From: Caccoplasma intestinavium
Lineage (GTDB): Bacteria > Bacteroidota > Bacteroidia > Bacteroidales > UBA11471
Reading direction: 5' to 3'
DNA length: 56,209 bases
Assembly (NCBI GenBank): GCA_018715885.1
Contig: DVKT01000071.1
Coordinates: 1-56,209 of the forward strand
The first letter of the stretch is position 1. Each line of letters starts with the position of its first letter. A program made the position numbers and the translations under genes. The notes below the pieces were generated by a model. It saw nothing but the letters and a program-made list of their open reading frames with translations, ran no database searches and was not told the DNA's origin. Positions 23,940 through 33,383 of this stretch are shown here, piece after piece.

Positions 23940-26353
23940 AATACCCCATTTATAAATTGTACACAACCATCGTCAAAAACGAAGGGGAAATAATCATAAT
24001 CACCTACAAAGTCGACTTTGCCGTTGAAATCGACATATCCCGCGCTCGAACCAGATTCGAAACCACTTTCCACCATTTGGGCGCTAAGTTTCGTACCATC
24101 ATCGAAAATATTGAGATGCATGACCACCTCTACTTCGGCACCGTCGACGATCGAATATGTCGAATTGAGCGTAATAAGTCCTCCGGCCGATTGCGTATCT
24201 TCGCCCCAACCCAAGAACGGGTAGTTAGAGAAGACGGCCGTACTCAACGGAACGAAATAAGATTTTAAATAACGCTGCAAAGTAGCTTCATCGGTAACGG
24301 TAACGGCAGCAAAGAAATCGGCTGTCGAAGCATCGGCCGAAGCCGTTGTCGTTATTCCCGGGATCTTACCACCTACGATAGCCTGCTTCACAGCCTCATT
24401 TGTAGGTACGAGCATCAGACAGCTTTCGGTCATATAAGGAATATCCTGGGAGTCCTCATTGATCATACCGGCCTTGATCAGCAATTGTATATAGGCATTG
24501 AATATCGTCGTTTCGTCATTGCGCAAACCGTACATCATCGGGACAAATTTTGCATAGAGCGCATTGCTGAGACTTCCTTCAAAAAGTTTCTGTGAGCGAG
24601 AAACGTCATAAGCATAGCAATGACCGTTTGACCAGCTTTCTCCTCGGAACTTCAACTCTTCGACGTCGCAATAGATGTCGGCTTCGGTTGTCGAATTGCC
24701 GGTATAAGATATCAACTGATTGTGCAAGAAACTATTCGTGATTTTTCCATCTTTCATGTACCAATACAGACGATAGTCGGGAGAAAGCGTACGGAACACA
24801 TGTTTACCCGTCATGGGCAGCTCGGTAAGCGTCGTCGTCGATCCGTCGATCGATGCTACGTGAGCATATACATATTTCTGTTGAGCCGAACTCGACAAGC
24901 TACCGGTTCCCATAACCAATGAACCTTTCGATTCGTCCCATGTTATACCGTTATATGCCATCTGCGCATTCGAGGGATACAACATGATGTAATCGACCTC
25001 GGGAGAATAAAGCGTCGACACCAAATCGGATTTTTCGAGCATTTTCGCAAAATTGCTATACCGTTTATACTGGTAGGCCGGGCCGGTTACCGAACCGAAT
25101 TCTGCCGGAGGTGTAAGCACATCGCAACCGTAGAATGCACCGTTGACACACATCTTACGGTTTTCTTCGGGTACTGCATCTACATCGAAATCGATGATAT
25201 TGCCATTGGAGTTCTTTATATCGCCGCGTTTGATTTCTTCGGGGAAAACAATAGAAGAAGCATAAACGCTATTAAGCAATATCTTCTGAACAGATTCTAC
25301 CGAGACCGAATCGAGACATACCGAGTCGGAAGGATACCCTGTTCCTTCGAGCCCCCAGAAATCCATATAGAAATCGTCCCACGCCTTATCGTTCGGAGCA
25401 AATATACTGTACGACACCGATGAGAGCGTAGACATTTGCGTATAATCCGACACAGGCCACTCGCTGGCGATATTGGCCATAGGCGCTTTGTGATAGTGCT
25501 GGTAAAGGTCGGTACCGTTGCCATATTCGAGAGTAAGATTGGCATCCAATTGATAGTCGTTATACTCATCATAAAGAGACAAGAAAGTTTTGAAATTTCC
25601 TGCATTCTTCATTTCATCGTATATCGTGTTCAGAGGACGCAATACTTGATTTACGAGATAGAGGTATCCCGACGATGTAACAACAGCGTACTCGTCGACC
25701 GAAGCATTCGATACGTTGAAGCCCGAAGCCCCCGTCCACTGCGAGGAGGGATAGAAATACTCGTAATTATACTTGGCATCGATAAGTTTCGTCTGGAACA
25801 TACGATAAGAAAACACCGGGAGGAAACGCTCCAAATGGTAAACATATCCTTCCTGACCCGTCGTATCGTTGACGACTTCCAGCGTCAAAGCGTCCTGACT
25901 TTTCGTGCGGAACTTGTAATAAAGTCCGGCGTTGACCATCAACTCCTCATCGGTAGCACCGTCTCCTTCATCGGGACGGAAATTGATCAACTTATTCTTA
26001 TCGAAAGAATAATACATGATGTGAAATCCGATAAGTTTTTTGATTTCATCAACGCTCAATTCTTCGATCGAATTTACTCCGTATTCCGACTTGAGGTATG
26101 AGGCAAACGCCTCGTCATTGGGCGCCATGACTGTCCACACACCTTTACCTTTCAGTATCGGTGCATAACCACCCAAGTCGACCCCTTTGAGGAATATCGA
26201 ATAATTCCCCCTATCCTCTAATGTTTCATAGATACTTCCTTTCAGATTATCCGGAGTATCGTAATACTCGAGATTATCCTGACAGGAAGACCAGAAAACT
26301 GCTGAACAAAGTACACTACAAACAAAAATGCACTTTTTAATCGCGTTTTTCAT
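23936..26353 (-). CDS. Fasciclin (FAS1) domain lipoprotein, 805 aa, first gene of operon
   Basis: Predicted lipoprotein (signal MKNAIKKCIFVCSVLCSAVFWSSC, Cys24). FAS1 repeats are visible: residues about 40-235 (NYSIFLKGVDLGGYAPILKG, GVWTVMAPNDEAFASYL, KKLIGFHIMYYSF), about 245-430 (SYSIFAPNDKAWDDFYMDFW) and about 440-790 (CLMLVPTNEAVKQAIVGGKI). The motif of an exposed threonine or serine then APND in each repeat is typical. It heads a minus-strand operon of eight genes with overlaps or very short gaps. It is likely exposed on the surface and helps SusC/D capture a glycan; enzymatic activity is not expected. Confidence 0.85.
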   Translation of the reverse strand: MKNAIKKCIFVCSVLCSAVFWSSCQDNLEYYDTPDNLKGSIYETLEDRGNYSIFLKGVDLGGYAPILKGKGVWTVMAPNDEAFASYLKSEYGVNSIEELSVDEIKKLIGFHIMYYSFDKNKLINFRPDEGDGATDEELMVNAGLYYKFRTKSQDALTLEVVNDTTGQEGYVYHLERFLPVFSYRMFQTKLIDAKYNYEYFYPSSQWTGASGFNVSNASVDEYAVVTSSGYLYLVNQVLRPLNTIYDEMKNAGNFKTFLSLYDEYNDYQLDANLTLEYGNGTDLYQHYHKAPMANIASEWPVSDYTQMSTLSSVSYSIFAPNDKAWDDFYMDFWGLEGTGYPSDSVCLDSVSVESVQKILLNSVYASSIVFPEEIKRGDIKNSNGNIIDFDVDAVPEENRKMCVNGAFYGCDVLTPPAEFGSVTGPAYQYKRYSNFAKMLEKSDLVSTLYSPEVDYIMLYPSNAQMAYNGITWDESKGSLVMGTGSLSSSAQQKYVYAHVASIDGSTTTLTELPMTGKHVFRTLSPDYRLYWYMKDGKITNSFLHNQLISYTGNSTTEADIYCDVEELKFRGESWSNGHCYAYDVSRSQKLFEGSLSNALYAKFVPMMYGLRNDETTIFNAYIQLLIKAGMINEDSQDIPYMTESCLMLVPTNEAVKQAIVGGKIPGITTTASADASTADFFAAVTVTDEATLQRYLKSYFVPLSTAVFSNYPFLGWGEDTQSAGGLITLNSTYSIVDGAEVEVVMHLNIFDDGTKLSAQMVESGFESGSSAGYVDFNGKVDFVGDYDYFPFVFDDGCVQFINGVL

Positions 26354-26458
26354 AGATTCTCGGTTACTTTTAATGTGTTTTTTATAGTTATATTTAAAAA
26401 TATATCAAAGAAATAATGTTTTCTCATTTTTTTAAAAGGTTTACATCTCAAAGAAAAG

Positions 26459-26499
26459 AATTTTCTATTCCGCCCCAATTTTAGGTGGAATAGAAAATT
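26459..26499 (-). terminator. Terminator between the pectate lyase and the FAS1-SusCD operon
   Basis: A 16-base inverted repeat (AATTTTCTATTCCGCC at 26459-26474 and GGTGGAATAGAAAATT at 26484-26499) with one mismatch on the minus strand, followed by TTCTTTTCTTT. It lies five bases past the lyase stop at 26504. It would separate lyase transcription from the operon starting at 26353, although read-through is possible. Confidence 0.7.
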
Positions 26500-26503
26500 T
26501 CAA

Positions 26504-28615
26504 CTAATTTATGATAACCTTTTCACCGTCGATGATATAGAATCCCTGCGGCAGGACGGTAAACGCCTCACTATATCGAATCTGTTTCAACACGACAACA
26601 CCCGCCACATTATAGACATCGACAAGACGATGAGGATCTTTGGCTTTTATTTTCACATCGACCACCCCACCGGTATTGATATTTTCGGTCGTGAGCGTCA
26701 ATATGGCACATTGCTGTGCGCCGCCAAAAGAAAAAACGAAAGAGCCGGTCAATGGTTCCTCCAACGGAATATTATATGTCGACATCACGATCGACGGCAC
26801 ACGAGACTGGAATGTATATCCGTCGGATTGTGTATACTTTTTATCACCTAACTGCGACAAATACGACGAAGCCGCATCATCATTGGCATACCCCTCGATT
26901 TTCACTGCCGTTACGCGCTTACCTTCGGGAAGCGTTACCGTAAAAGGGACGCCGGCCGAGTACTTGATCGTATTGTTTTTTCCACCGGCATACCCTTTAT
27001 TTTTGGCATTTGTTATCGTATAGCCATCTGAAAAGCTCCACGTTTTCGAATCCCCGCTCATATAACTTATCTGAGAGATTTCATAATCGGTGGGAGTAGG
27101 ATCGTTGGCCGAATCTTTGATTTTTCCCAACAATTCGCCATCGGAGGTACAACCGTCCATAATATCGGCGACGAGGCTGTTCATATACACTTCGAGCATG
27201 GTATACCCCTCTTCGTTGGTTTTATTCCGATCTTCGGGATCATTCGGATCGAGACCGTTTTCCCGTTCCCACTCATCGGGCATACCGTCCCGGTCACTAT
27301 CCAGAGGGGCGGTTTCCGACTTCAACTCGGGCCATGCCGATGTCCCGTTATAAACACAATCTTCTTGCGAATTGATAATCCCCGGCAGATTTCCCCCGCC
27401 ACCTGTAAACGAGGCTTTATTGTTGCGGGTATCATATACCATGATAGAATCTATCGCATCACGAGACAGAGAAGCTCCGGCATATTGCAGCACCTTCTCA
27501 TAGGCAACCTGCGCCGTATGGGTCGTCGTCGCATAGAAATCAAGCGGAGCATCGAGACGCATCGTATCTTTGGTAACAGAGGTAAAAGTACCGTCGTTCC
27601 CGTTTTTATCGATCTGCGCATAGATGCCCTTCGTCCAATTATCTCGGGTTACCTCTTCATTTCCATCTATAACATTCCCGTCGACATAGAATTTTCCCCA
27701 GTGGTGAAGCATCGGATACCAACCGTTCGGTTTCCCGTTATCATCGGTACAGTAATCGAGCGTACGGATATTGATGGCAGCAATACGATATTGCACGGCA
27801 CCGCCCTTTTTACGAGTGGCAGGTCCGGGCTTGTAATAGTTGTTATAGATATTTACATCCATACCTTCCCCACCGTAGCAACCATTTCCGGCCCAATTAT
27901 AAATCACGTTATTGCGCATATCGAGAAGTTCCTCTTCCTGCGTACTGGGACGCGGGCCGAGACGCGGCGTACGGCTCTCGTGATGACACAGCAGATTGTG
28001 GTGATAGGAAGAACCCTTGCCCCCCCAGTTTCCGCCATAACCGTGATTACCTTTACTATGTCCCGAATTGCGAAGGCTCTGGGAAATGATGCACCACTGC
28101 ACCGTCATATTTTCATTACCATATACCGAGCAGCACTCGTCGATACTCCAACTGATGGAGCAGTGATCGACCATGATATTGGCACGATCCATACCACCGA
28201 GGCCGTCGCCTTCATGATATGCGACATTTTCATTCCCCAACCGGAAGCGCAAAAAACGCAAAATAACGTTATTGGCATTGATGGTAAAAGGATAACCGGC
28301 AATACAGATACCGTCGCCGGGAGCCGTCTGTCCCGCAATGGTTACATTGCCGTTGGAAATACCCAAAGATGATTTCAAAAATATGGTACCCGACACATCG
28401 AAAACAATGGTACGGGGTTCTTTCTGACCAATCGCCCAACGCAACGAACCCTCGCCGCTATCATTGAGGTTGGTAACATGATATACGACACCGCCGCGGC
28501 CGCCCGTTACATACCGACCGAAACCTTCGGCACCGGGGAAAGCCGGCAGATCTTCGGCCCACGATACGGTTATCGTTGCACAAAAGCAGAGAATAAACAA
28601 TAGAACTTTTTTCAT
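26504..28615 (-). CDS. PL1-like pectate lyase with C-terminal sorting tail
   Basis: A 703-residue secreted enzyme (signal MKKVLLFILCFCATITVSWA) expected to cleave polygalacturonate by beta-elimination, with calcium. The parallel beta-helix spans about residues 22-400. Family motifs are AFPGAEGFGRYVTGGRGGVV at the start, NVTIAGQTAPGDGICIAG, ANIMVDHCSISWSIDECCSV (residues about 145-165), and HHNLLCHHESRTPRLGPRPS with the basic residues expected in the active centre. Around residue 445 a calcium-binding stretch, DSDRDGMPDEWERENGLDPN, resembles a thrombospondin type 3 repeat. A further beta domain follows, and the last about 40 residues (VDVYNVAGVVVLKQI, LPQGFYIIDGEKVIIN) look like a type A type IX sorting domain. 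It is transcribed on its own, with a folded leader upstream. Confidence 0.88.
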   Translation of the reverse strand: MKKVLLFILCFCATITVSWAEDLPAFPGAEGFGRYVTGGRGGVVYHVTNLNDSGEGSLRWAIGQKEPRTIVFDVSGTIFLKSSLGISNGNVTIAGQTAPGDGICIAGYPFTINANNVILRFLRFRLGNENVAYHEGDGLGGMDRANIMVDHCSISWSIDECCSVYGNENMTVQWCIISQSLRNSGHSKGNHGYGGNWGGKGSSYHHNLLCHHESRTPRLGPRPSTQEEELLDMRNNVIYNWAGNGCYGGEGMDVNIYNNYYKPGPATRKKGGAVQYRIAAINIRTLDYCTDDNGKPNGWYPMLHHWGKFYVDGNVIDGNEEVTRDNWTKGIYAQIDKNGNDGTFTSVTKDTMRLDAPLDFYATTTHTAQVAYEKVLQYAGASLSRDAIDSIMVYDTRNNKASFTGGGGNLPGIINSQEDCVYNGTSAWPELKSETAPLDSDRDGMPDEWERENGLDPNDPEDRNKTNEEGYTMLEVYMNSLVADIMDGCTSDGELLGKIKDSANDPTPTDYEISQISYMSGDSKTWSFSDGYTITNAKNKGYAGGKNNTIKYSAGVPFTVTLPEGKRVTAVKIEGYANDDAASSYLSQLGDKKYTQSDGYTFQSRVPSIVMSTYNIPLEEPLTGSFVFSFGGAQQCAILTLTTENINTGGVVDVKIKAKDPHRLVDVYNVAGVVVLKQIRYSEAFTVLPQGFYIIDGEKVIIN

Positions 28616-28680
28616 GGTATTCTTTTTATCGTAGCAAATTTCTCAATACTCTATCAAAATCGAGAGGATTTTTTATTCAA
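28616..28680 (-). other. Untranslated segment between ACACCTAT box and lyase start
   Basis: AT-rich stretch directly upstream of the lyase ATG at 28615. It carries no good TAnnTTTG box (closest is GAAATTTG), which is why the promoter is placed at 28788-28795, upstream of the box. Nothing else is visible here. Confidence 0.4.
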
Positions 28681-28690
28681 ATAGGTGTAC
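28667..28690 (-). promoter_or_regulatory. ACACCTAT box upstream of pectate lyase
   Basis: Minus-strand ACACCTATTTGA (28688-28677), an A-rich run, then CTCTCGAT 22 bases from the start of the box. The first 12 bases match the box at 33354 between the regulator and GH3 genes, and the distal CTCGA is shared with the box at 33599. It is a candidate site for the hybrid two-component regulator. It lies about 90 bases downstream of the presumed transcription start, so either the start is misplaced or the protein acts from within the transcribed region. Confidence 0.55.
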
Positions 28691-28713
28691 TTTTTCTGCA
28701 TTTTCCCTTCACA

Positions 28714-28758
28714 ATGCCTTGAAATAGCTTTTTTTCTATTTCCAAGAGTGCTTGGCAT
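28714..28758 (-). promoter_or_regulatory. Folded leader region of the pectate lyase mRNA
   Basis: On the minus strand two overlapping stems are possible. One pairs CCAAG with CTTGG across a CACT loop. The other pairs CTTGGAAATAG with CTATTTCAAG across an A-rich loop (one bulge), closed by ATGCC/GGCAT. The stems share the CTTGG strand and exclude each other. It lies between the TATCTTTG promoter and the ACACCTAT box. A regulatory role is inference. Confidence 0.45.
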
Positions 28759-28787
28759 AGATATAGATAAATTCTTTAATGATATTA

Positions 28788-28795
28788 CAAAGATA
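28788..28795 (-). promoter_or_regulatory. Pectate lyase promoter -7 element
   Basis: TATCTTTG on the minus strand; the nearest upstream partner (TTG in CATTGTAGC) is 23 bases further. It would give a leader of about 165 bases that includes the folded region and the ACACCTAT box. Confidence 0.5.
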
Positions 28796-28931
28796 ATAAA
28801 AAAGTTTTGATATTGCTACAATGTATATATTTTTTGATTTTCCATTTCACTGCAATGCCCGACCGACAAACCATAAGACCCATGTTGTGTTGTATTTTAC
28901 CCTCCGTTCCCGCTCCGAAAATGTTTTTTTC

Positions 28932-28997
28932 GAAAAAAAAATTCAGGAGAGGCCGCCCGAGCGCCAGAAACAATTCTGCCGGCCCAGCCACCTCTCC
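28932..28997 (-). terminator. Intrinsic terminator of the hybrid two-component gene
   Basis: On the minus strand GGAGAGG (28997-28991) pairs with CCTCTCC (28952-28946). The interior is itself folded (CAGAA, TTGT, TTCTG) and the whole is followed after TGAA by a run of nine T residues. It begins about 35 bases past the stop codon at 29033. The rest of the 28796-29032 interval shows no gene. Confidence 0.8.
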
Positions 28998-29032
28998 CCA
29001 TGAAAAACGGGCTTACCTCAAAACAAGTACGA

Positions 29033-32000
29033 TTATTTTTCCCTCAAATAGACCGAGGGCGATTTTCCCGTTATTTTCTTGAAACTGCGACTGAAATATT
29101 TCGGATCGGTGTACCCGACTTTATAAGCGATCTCCGCCATAGAAAATTTTCTTGTCTGCATCAACTGTATGGCACGCTTGATACGTATCACTTGTAGGAA
29201 ATTGATCGGCGAATATCCGACGAGAGCCTTTATCTTTCTGAAAAAAACACTCCGGCTCAACGCCATCTCATGAGCCAAATCATCGATGCTCAAATCGGGA
29301 TTTTCGATATTCGCCTCGATATAGGCCATCAACTGCTGCATAAACTGCTCATCGGCCGGCATGATAGAAAGTTCGGACGGCTGAATGTCTACCTCTCCGG
29401 CCGATTTCTGCTCGATACGCTCCATATATTTCTCCCGCAATATCTGCTGCTGTTGCAAAATCATCGCCACGCGAGCCTTCAACAACTGCGTACTGAAAGG
29501 TTTCACCATATACTCGGCGATCCCGCTGTTGGCTCCTCGTATGCGGTCATCGAGCGTATTTTTTGCCGTAAGCACGACAATGGGAATATGGCAGGTCGTG
29601 GGATCGGCCTTTATCCGCTCGGCAAGTTCGAATCCGTCGAGCACAGGCATCATCAGGTCGGTAATCACCAAGTCGGGCATATATTCGAGCGTCTGTTGCC
29701 AGCCGTCCTCTCCATTCACCGCCGTATATACTTTATAACTGCGGGTAAGGCAACTTTGCAGGAAAGATCGCAGATCGTTATTGTCTTCCACGACGAGAAC
29801 AGAGAAACGATCGTCGGCATCGTTCTCTTCCGCATCACTGTCCGCGTCGTCGGGAGAACCGTCGACTCCTATATCGTCGTTCATCAGGAACTCGACCCGT
29901 TCGTCGTCTTCGAGATGCGTTTTTCCTACCGGAAAAGAGACCTCGAACGTACTGCCTACCCCCTCCTCGCTTTGCACATCGATACGGGCATGGTGCAAAT
30001 CGACCAGCTGTTTCACCAGAGACAAACCTATTCCGGTCGATTGCTGATAGATATTATCCTGCAAAATCGTATCGAATCGCTGGAAAAGCATGGCAACTTT
30101 CGACGGCTGTATGCCCACGCCCTGATCCTGCACGGCGACAACCACATTCTCGTCGTCGCTCTTTACCCGCACGGTAATCGTTTTTCCGGGTGGCGTATAC
30201 TTGAAGGCATTGGATATGATATTGACAAATATTTTTTCGAATTTATCCCTGTCGGCCCACACGTAAACATCATCGGCTCCCATTTCGAGGCGGAAATCGA
30301 TTCTGTGCTGACGAGCTATATTCTCGAAATTCTCCATAATGGCTTCCAAAGATTCCCGCACATTGAGTTTCTCGACAAGAAGCCGCATCTTTTCGTTCTG
30401 TATCTTACGGAAATCGAGAATCTGATTGATGAGATTCAACATACGATGGGCATTGGTCTGCACCACCGTAAGATACTCCCGGTCGGCCTCGGGCAACTTC
30501 TCGTCGGCCAACACCTCGGAAAGAGGCCCTTCTATCAGTGTAAGGGGCGTGCGCAATTCATGCGAAATATCGGTGAAGAAGCGGAGCTTCGCCTCGGTGA
30601 GGCGGTGTTCGAGGCTCAATTTATAGCGCAACTTATAGATATGCAGATAAATAAATACCACAACCGCCACCAAAACAAGCGCCAATAAAACATAGAGCGC
30701 CTTTGCCCATGGAGTCTCGGCAAACAACGGCTCCCGTGTTACCGGCAATACTCGCTCGTTATCGACCCACAAGCCGTTGCGGTTGGTCGATTTTACCCGC
30801 AGATAAAATGTTCCGGCAGGCAGATTCACATAATTGGCCGTAAGGTTTTCTTGGGTATATGTCCAGTCTTTATCGACACCTTGCAATTTATAAGCATACC
30901 GCACGGGAAGATTCGACGAAAAGTCTACCGCGGCAAAAGGTACCGACAGAGTATTTTCTTCGGGTTTCAAGACCATAGAATCGATACCGTCGCCGAAAAC
31001 AATTGCCGGGACATAGCGGCTATTGTTGAGTCTGTCGGGCGAAACGACATACACGCCCAGACTCGTCGGCACCAACAGACGCCCATCCTTATCGATAAGC
31101 GGTTTATTCTCGGACAACGTCGCATACCGCGGCAACATATCGTAACCGATATTTTCGAAATTCTCCTTTTGGGGATCGAAACGCATCAGCATACGCTCGG
31201 TCTGTACCCAAAGATAACCCGACTCGTCCTCGACCAGGTTGATCGCCACGTCGGAATAGGCCCCGTCCCGCTTCATATAAGGACGAAAACTTATCTCTTC
31301 GGAAAGTAAATTTTTGGTCAGCACCTTATTCAACCCGCCGCCGAACACCGCCAAATAGATGTCGCCGCTGCGGGTTACCTCTATTCCCATAATATCGTTG
31401 CTACCCAAACTGTTCTGATCGTCTTTCTGCCGCATACTGGAATAAAAAACGATACTCTCGGGCGTAGAAAAATTTTCGTCGAACGTATAGAACCCTTTTG
31501 TCGTACCTACCAGTATGACACTGTCGCGGGTCTCGGCCAGACACCGTACCTGTTGCGGTGTGTTTTTGGAGTGGAAACCCAACCGGTTATTTTCGTGCAA
31601 GAAATAGGGATTCTCCGCATCGGGATCTTCCACCAGATTCAATCCCGAGTCATAACAACCGACCCATAACCGGCCCTTGAAATCCTGCAAAATAGAATAT
31701 ACGGCATCACCGCTTATACTATACATATTATGGGTATCACTCTTGTAATGGCCGGTTATGGCATACTGCCGGGGCAACCGGTAACTCAGGCGATACAATC
31801 CCTCGTCTCTCGTACCGAGCCACAGATTGCGGGAACGATCTTCGTATATGGCATATACACCCGAACCGAACGATACACGCCGCTCTACAACTCGCCCGTC
31901 GGGAGACAAATAACCGAGACGCATATCCCCTTCCCATATCTCTATATCGCCGAGCCGGGACGACACCCACATACGACCGCGGGAATCGGAATAGAGACAT

Positions 32001-33280
32001 CGTATCTCATCTTTCATATACCCGGGGTGAGGATATACCTCTCCGTTGCCGAATTGCAGCTTGTGCAAACCGACATTGCAACTCACCCATATATTTTGTT
32101 GGTTATCCTGAAAAACCGTCCGTATCGAAGGAGACAAAAACCGTCCGGCGTTATACGGCTGCAATGTCAGTGCATCCATATCGATACGGTGCAATCCGCC
32201 TTCTCTCAAAAAGAAGAATAATTCGCCCCGCATATTCTTGAAAAACAGAGGCCTCGTAATATCGGAAGCGATCCATTTCAACGGCTCACCGGAAACCTCT
32301 ATGGGCGAGACTTTACGTGTCTTCATGTCGAGGCTGTACAACTTTTTATCCCTCGACACGAGGCAACACCGGGAATCGTTGTTGTTATAACAATAGGTTA
32401 CGTCCTGTTGTCCCGAGGTGGGTAATTTCACCAACTCGGGTTTACGGGTACGCACATCGATAAAGACCACGCCGGCATTGGTCTGCATCAAAACGGTAGA
32501 ATCGTTGACCGGCTGCATGCGGTTGAGATGGGAAACCTCATGGGGCATACCTTCGACAAACGACAATTCGCCGGTATCCAATCCATAAACCGAGACCATA
32601 CCATTCGGCGTTCCTAGCCAAATCGTCCCCGATCGTTCTATCCAGCTCTTATACGATAAATTGCTTTTGAATAGAACGTCCCCTACGATAATGACCCCTC
32701 TGTCGGTAAGTAACCACTCATTCCCCCGGGAATCGACCCGTATATCGTAAACTTTACGGCGTCCGGGCTGGGTCGACGCAAAAATCTCGGTATTGTCGAT
32801 ATTCTTGTCTTCGATACGGAACAAAGTCCCATCGTCATCGACCAGCCACGTAATCCCATTTCCAAGGACAACTATTTTGTAAGCCATTATCGTGCGGTTG
32901 TATTTTTTCTCCAAAAGAGAATGTATGTCTACAAAATGCTGGGTCCCGGTGCGAAATAGAAAAAAACGGTCGCGGCTGATACACCATATATCGTTTTCAT
33001 TATTTATCACGATTTTGTCGAAACGATTTTGCACCAACGGTTCATGATTTCCCGGCGTCGCCTTATAGCAGGAAAACTTATATCCATCGAAACGGTTCAA
33101 TCCGTCCCATGTGGCAATCCACAACACACCGTCCCGGTCTTGGACGAGAGAGGTTACACGTCCCTGAGAAAGCCCGTCATGCTCGGTATATACCGACAAA
33201 CGGCATTCATACGGAGACTGTGCCGACACCCCAAAAACAGAAAACAATACAATAAAAAAAGTGAAAATATATTTCATCAT
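29033..33280 (-). CDS. Hybrid two-component system sensor/regulator (HTCS)
   Basis: A single 1415-residue protein that senses a glycan in the periplasm and binds DNA in the cytoplasm. The start at ATG 33280 (MMKYIFTFFIVLFSVFGVSAQ) gives a signal sequence; the frame to 33316 is an extension. Residues about 20-740 are beta-propeller repeats (for example GLSQGRVTSLVQDRDGVLWI), then a Y_Y_Y domain (about 750-850) and one membrane helix (about 863-885). The histidine kinase has phospho-acceptor His907 in DISHELRTPLTLIE, and an ATPase domain with DQGVGIQPSK and STGIGLSLVKQ. The receiver domain has phospho-acceptor Asp1208 (DLVITDLMMP). An AraC-type DNA-binding domain spans about 1312-1414 (VGYTDPKYFSRSFKKITGKS). 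It likely controls the nearby lyase, GH3 and perhaps the SusCD operon. Confidence 0.96.
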   Translation of the reverse strand: MMKYIFTFFIVLFSVFGVSAQSPYECRLSVYTEHDGLSQGRVTSLVQDRDGVLWIATWDGLNRFDGYKFSCYKATPGNHEPLVQNRFDKIVINNENDIWCISRDRFFLFRTGTQHFVDIHSLLEKKYNRTIMAYKIVVLGNGITWLVDDDGTLFRIEDKNIDNTEIFASTQPGRRKVYDIRVDSRGNEWLLTDRGVIIVGDVLFKSNLSYKSWIERSGTIWLGTPNGMVSVYGLDTGELSFVEGMPHEVSHLNRMQPVNDSTVLMQTNAGVVFIDVRTRKPELVKLPTSGQQDVTYCYNNNDSRCCLVSRDKKLYSLDMKTRKVSPIEVSGEPLKWIASDITRPLFFKNMRGELFFFLREGGLHRIDMDALTLQPYNAGRFLSPSIRTVFQDNQQNIWVSCNVGLHKLQFGNGEVYPHPGYMKDEIRCLYSDSRGRMWVSSRLGDIEIWEGDMRLGYLSPDGRVVERRVSFGSGVYAIYEDRSRNLWLGTRDEGLYRLSYRLPRQYAITGHYKSDTHNMYSISGDAVYSILQDFKGRLWVGCYDSGLNLVEDPDAENPYFLHENNRLGFHSKNTPQQVRCLAETRDSVILVGTTKGFYTFDENFSTPESIVFYSSMRQKDDQNSLGSNDIMGIEVTRSGDIYLAVFGGGLNKVLTKNLLSEEISFRPYMKRDGAYSDVAINLVEDESGYLWVQTERMLMRFDPQKENFENIGYDMLPRYATLSENKPLIDKDGRLLVPTSLGVYVVSPDRLNNSRYVPAIVFGDGIDSMVLKPEENTLSVPFAAVDFSSNLPVRYAYKLQGVDKDWTYTQENLTANYVNLPAGTFYLRVKSTNRNGLWVDNERVLPVTREPLFAETPWAKALYVLLALVLVAVVVFIYLHIYKLRYKLSLEHRLTEAKLRFFTDISHELRTPLTLIEGPLSEVLADEKLPEADREYLTVVQTNAHRMLNLINQILDFRKIQNEKMRLLVEKLNVRESLEAIMENFENIARQHRIDFRLEMGADDVYVWADRDKFEKIFVNIISNAFKYTPPGKTITVRVKSDDENVVVAVQDQGVGIQPSKVAMLFQRFDTILQDNIYQQSTGIGLSLVKQLVDLHHARIDVQSEEGVGSTFEVSFPVGKTHLEDDERVEFLMNDDIGVDGSPDDADSDAEENDADDRFSVLVVEDNNDLRSFLQSCLTRSYKVYTAVNGEDGWQQTLEYMPDLVITDLMMPVLDGFELAERIKADPTTCHIPIVVLTAKNTLDDRIRGANSGIAEYMVKPFSTQLLKARVAMILQQQQILREKYMERIEQKSAGEVDIQPSELSIMPADEQFMQQLMAYIEANIENPDLSIDDLAHEMALSRSVFFRKIKALVGYSPINFLQVIRIKRAIQLMQTRKFSMAEIAYKVGYTDPKYFSRSFKKITGKSPSVYLREK

Positions 33281-33295
33281 GGAATTAAATATATA

Positions 33296-33303
33296 CAAAT
33301 ATA
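33296..33303 (-). promoter_or_regulatory. HTCS gene promoter -7 element
   Basis: TATATTTG on the minus strand, 16 bases ahead of the ATG at 33280, giving a very short leader. No TTTG at the ideal distance. Confidence 0.45.
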
Positions 33304-33353
33304 ACGAATAATACAACAGCAGATGACCACCATATCAAAAAAACACAAAAAAG

Positions 33354-33383
33354 ACACCTATTTGACCGAAAATTACCCATAGA
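33354..33383 (+). promoter_or_regulatory. ACACCTAT box 1 of the HTCS-GH3 interval
   Basis: ACACCTATTTGACCGAAAAT followed by TACCCATAGA. It shares ACACCTATTTGA with the lyase box and ACACCTAT, GACC and AAATT at the same spacing with box 2. Position fits upstream of the HTCS promoter. Confidence 0.55.

Noticed and set aside
26406..26413. TTTCTTTG as promoter of the FAS1-SusCD operon
   Set aside because: It misses the TA of TAnnTTTG and has no -33 partner. It is too weak to list, though no better box is seen ahead of the operon.
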